64,000 nt of DNA from Tissierellia bacterium (GTDB lineage: Bacteria > Bacillota > Clostridia > Tissierellales > Peptoniphilaceae): positions 1 to 64,000 of the forward strand of contig JAAYFJ010000091.1 in assembly GCA_012728295.1 (NCBI GenBank), read 5' to 3'. Below, piece by piece: positions 63,783-64,000 of the stretch. How positions within the stretch are numbered: the first letter of the stretch is position 1; every line of letters begins with the position of its first letter. Under the pieces are notes generated by a model that searched no databases, was not told the DNA's origin, and was given only the letters and a program-made list of their open reading frames with translations. The position numbers and the translations under genes were made by a program.

Positions 63783-64000
63783 TTCTAAAACTTGCGTGGG
63801 AGTTTTTTAAAACAGGGCTTTTTGCCATAGGAGGAGGATTGGCTACCCTTCCTTTTTTAAAACAAATGGCATTTAAGACCACTTGGTTTACAACCTCAGA
63901 CTTAATGGATATGATAGCAGTATCAGAATCTACCCCAGGACCAATTGGAATCAACATGGCAACTTTTGCAGGATATAAAGCTTTCGGATTATTGGGAGGC
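63779..64000 (+). CDS. Chromate transporter family protein, second half (cut by window end)
   Basis: The first 74 codons of a second CHR-domain protein: FAIGGGLATLPFLKQM and ESTPGPIGINMATFAGYK repeat the motifs of the first half. ATG 63779 overlaps the upstream stop by 4 bases. The 3' end lies beyond the window. Confidence 0.9.
   Translation, partial: MILKLAWEFFKTGLFAIGGGLATLPFLKQMAFKTTWFTTSDLMDMIAVSESTPGPIGINMATFAGYKAFGLLGG

Noticed and set aside
1..64000. Search for a defence island, prophage, toxin-antitoxin pair or biosynthetic cluster
   Set aside because: All larger genes belong to known housekeeping families in conserved order; no integrase, transposase, restriction or toxin gene was recognised.

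Overview
The window is a gene-dense chromosomal stretch of a low-GC Gram-positive anaerobe, most likely a member of the Clostridia (Bacillota). The evidence is gene order: relA-dtd, der-plsY-gpsA, yggS-sepF-ylmH-lspA-rluD, yicC-remA-gmk-rpoZ-coaBC-priA-def-fmt-rsmB-rlmN-prpC-prkC-rsgA-rpe-thiN, asp23-fakA-recG-rsmD-coaD, plsX-acpP-rnc-smc-ftsY, ctsR-mcsA-clpC-radA, ispD-ispF and fba-fsa-glpX are classic Firmicutes clusters. Start-codon use (ATG, GTG, several TTG), strong AGGAGG-type ribosome binding sites and sigma-A promoters also fit. The genus is not identified. No sporulation gene is seen, and spoIVA, which follows gpsA in many spore formers, is absent from that place.

Layout. 1-7.7 kb: the end of recJ, then relA/spoT, dtd, a metallo-hydrolase, aspS, tcdA and an RseC-like membrane protein, closed by a terminator. 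7.8-8.9 kb: a leader with an amber-interrupted mini-ORF, then a zinc-ribbon/repeat/membrane protein. 8.9-10.1 kb (minus strand): a split ThrE-type exporter. 10.2-11.5 kb: glyA. 11.6-20.1 kb: der, lipid synthesis (plsY, gpsA), an HlyD-like adaptor, the division gene sepF and its usual partners, and traX. 20.2-21.9 kb (minus strand): rqcH. 22-36.9 kb: one long run from yicC to thiN covering nucleotide supply, RNA polymerase omega, coenzyme A, replication restart, initiator Met-tRNA formylation and deformylation, rRNA methylation and a PP2C/PASTA-kinase signalling pair. 36.9-37.7 kb: rpmB on the minus strand and the only gene-free stretch over 300 bases. 37.7-43.4 kb: asp23-fakA-recG-rsmD-coaD and a coiled-coil protein. 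43.4-44.5 kb (minus strand): tmcAL. 44.6-52.0 kb: yceD-rpmF, plsX-acpP-rnc-smc-ftsY. 52.1-52.7 kb: tRNA-His, tRNA-Lys and a minus-strand GRAM-like gene. 52.8-59.4 kb: ctsR regulon genes, radA, carD and a PIN/TRAM protein. 59.5-63.2 kb: ispD-ispF and the fba-fsa-glpX sugar-phosphate cluster. 63.2 kb to the end: a split chromate-type transporter, cut by the window edge.

Function. Almost everything is housekeeping: translation and tRNA/rRNA modification, genome maintenance (recJ, priA, recG, smc, radA), phospholipid synthesis (plsX, plsY, gpsA, acpP, fakA), protein quality control (clpC, rqcH, def) and stress signalling (relA/spoT, prpC/prkC, ctsR, carD). I found no mobile element, prophage, CRISPR array or defence island, and nothing I can honestly present as a new biological system.

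The points that most deserve a second look are small: a frameshift in the third PASTA repeat of prkC, a tryptophan in the RadA Walker A loop, loss of mcsB and disA from their usual operon places, a two-codon amber-stopped ORF with a good ribosome binding site, a CtsR box with a hairpin at the very 5' end of the predicted transcript, and an unexplained 550-base gap before asp23.
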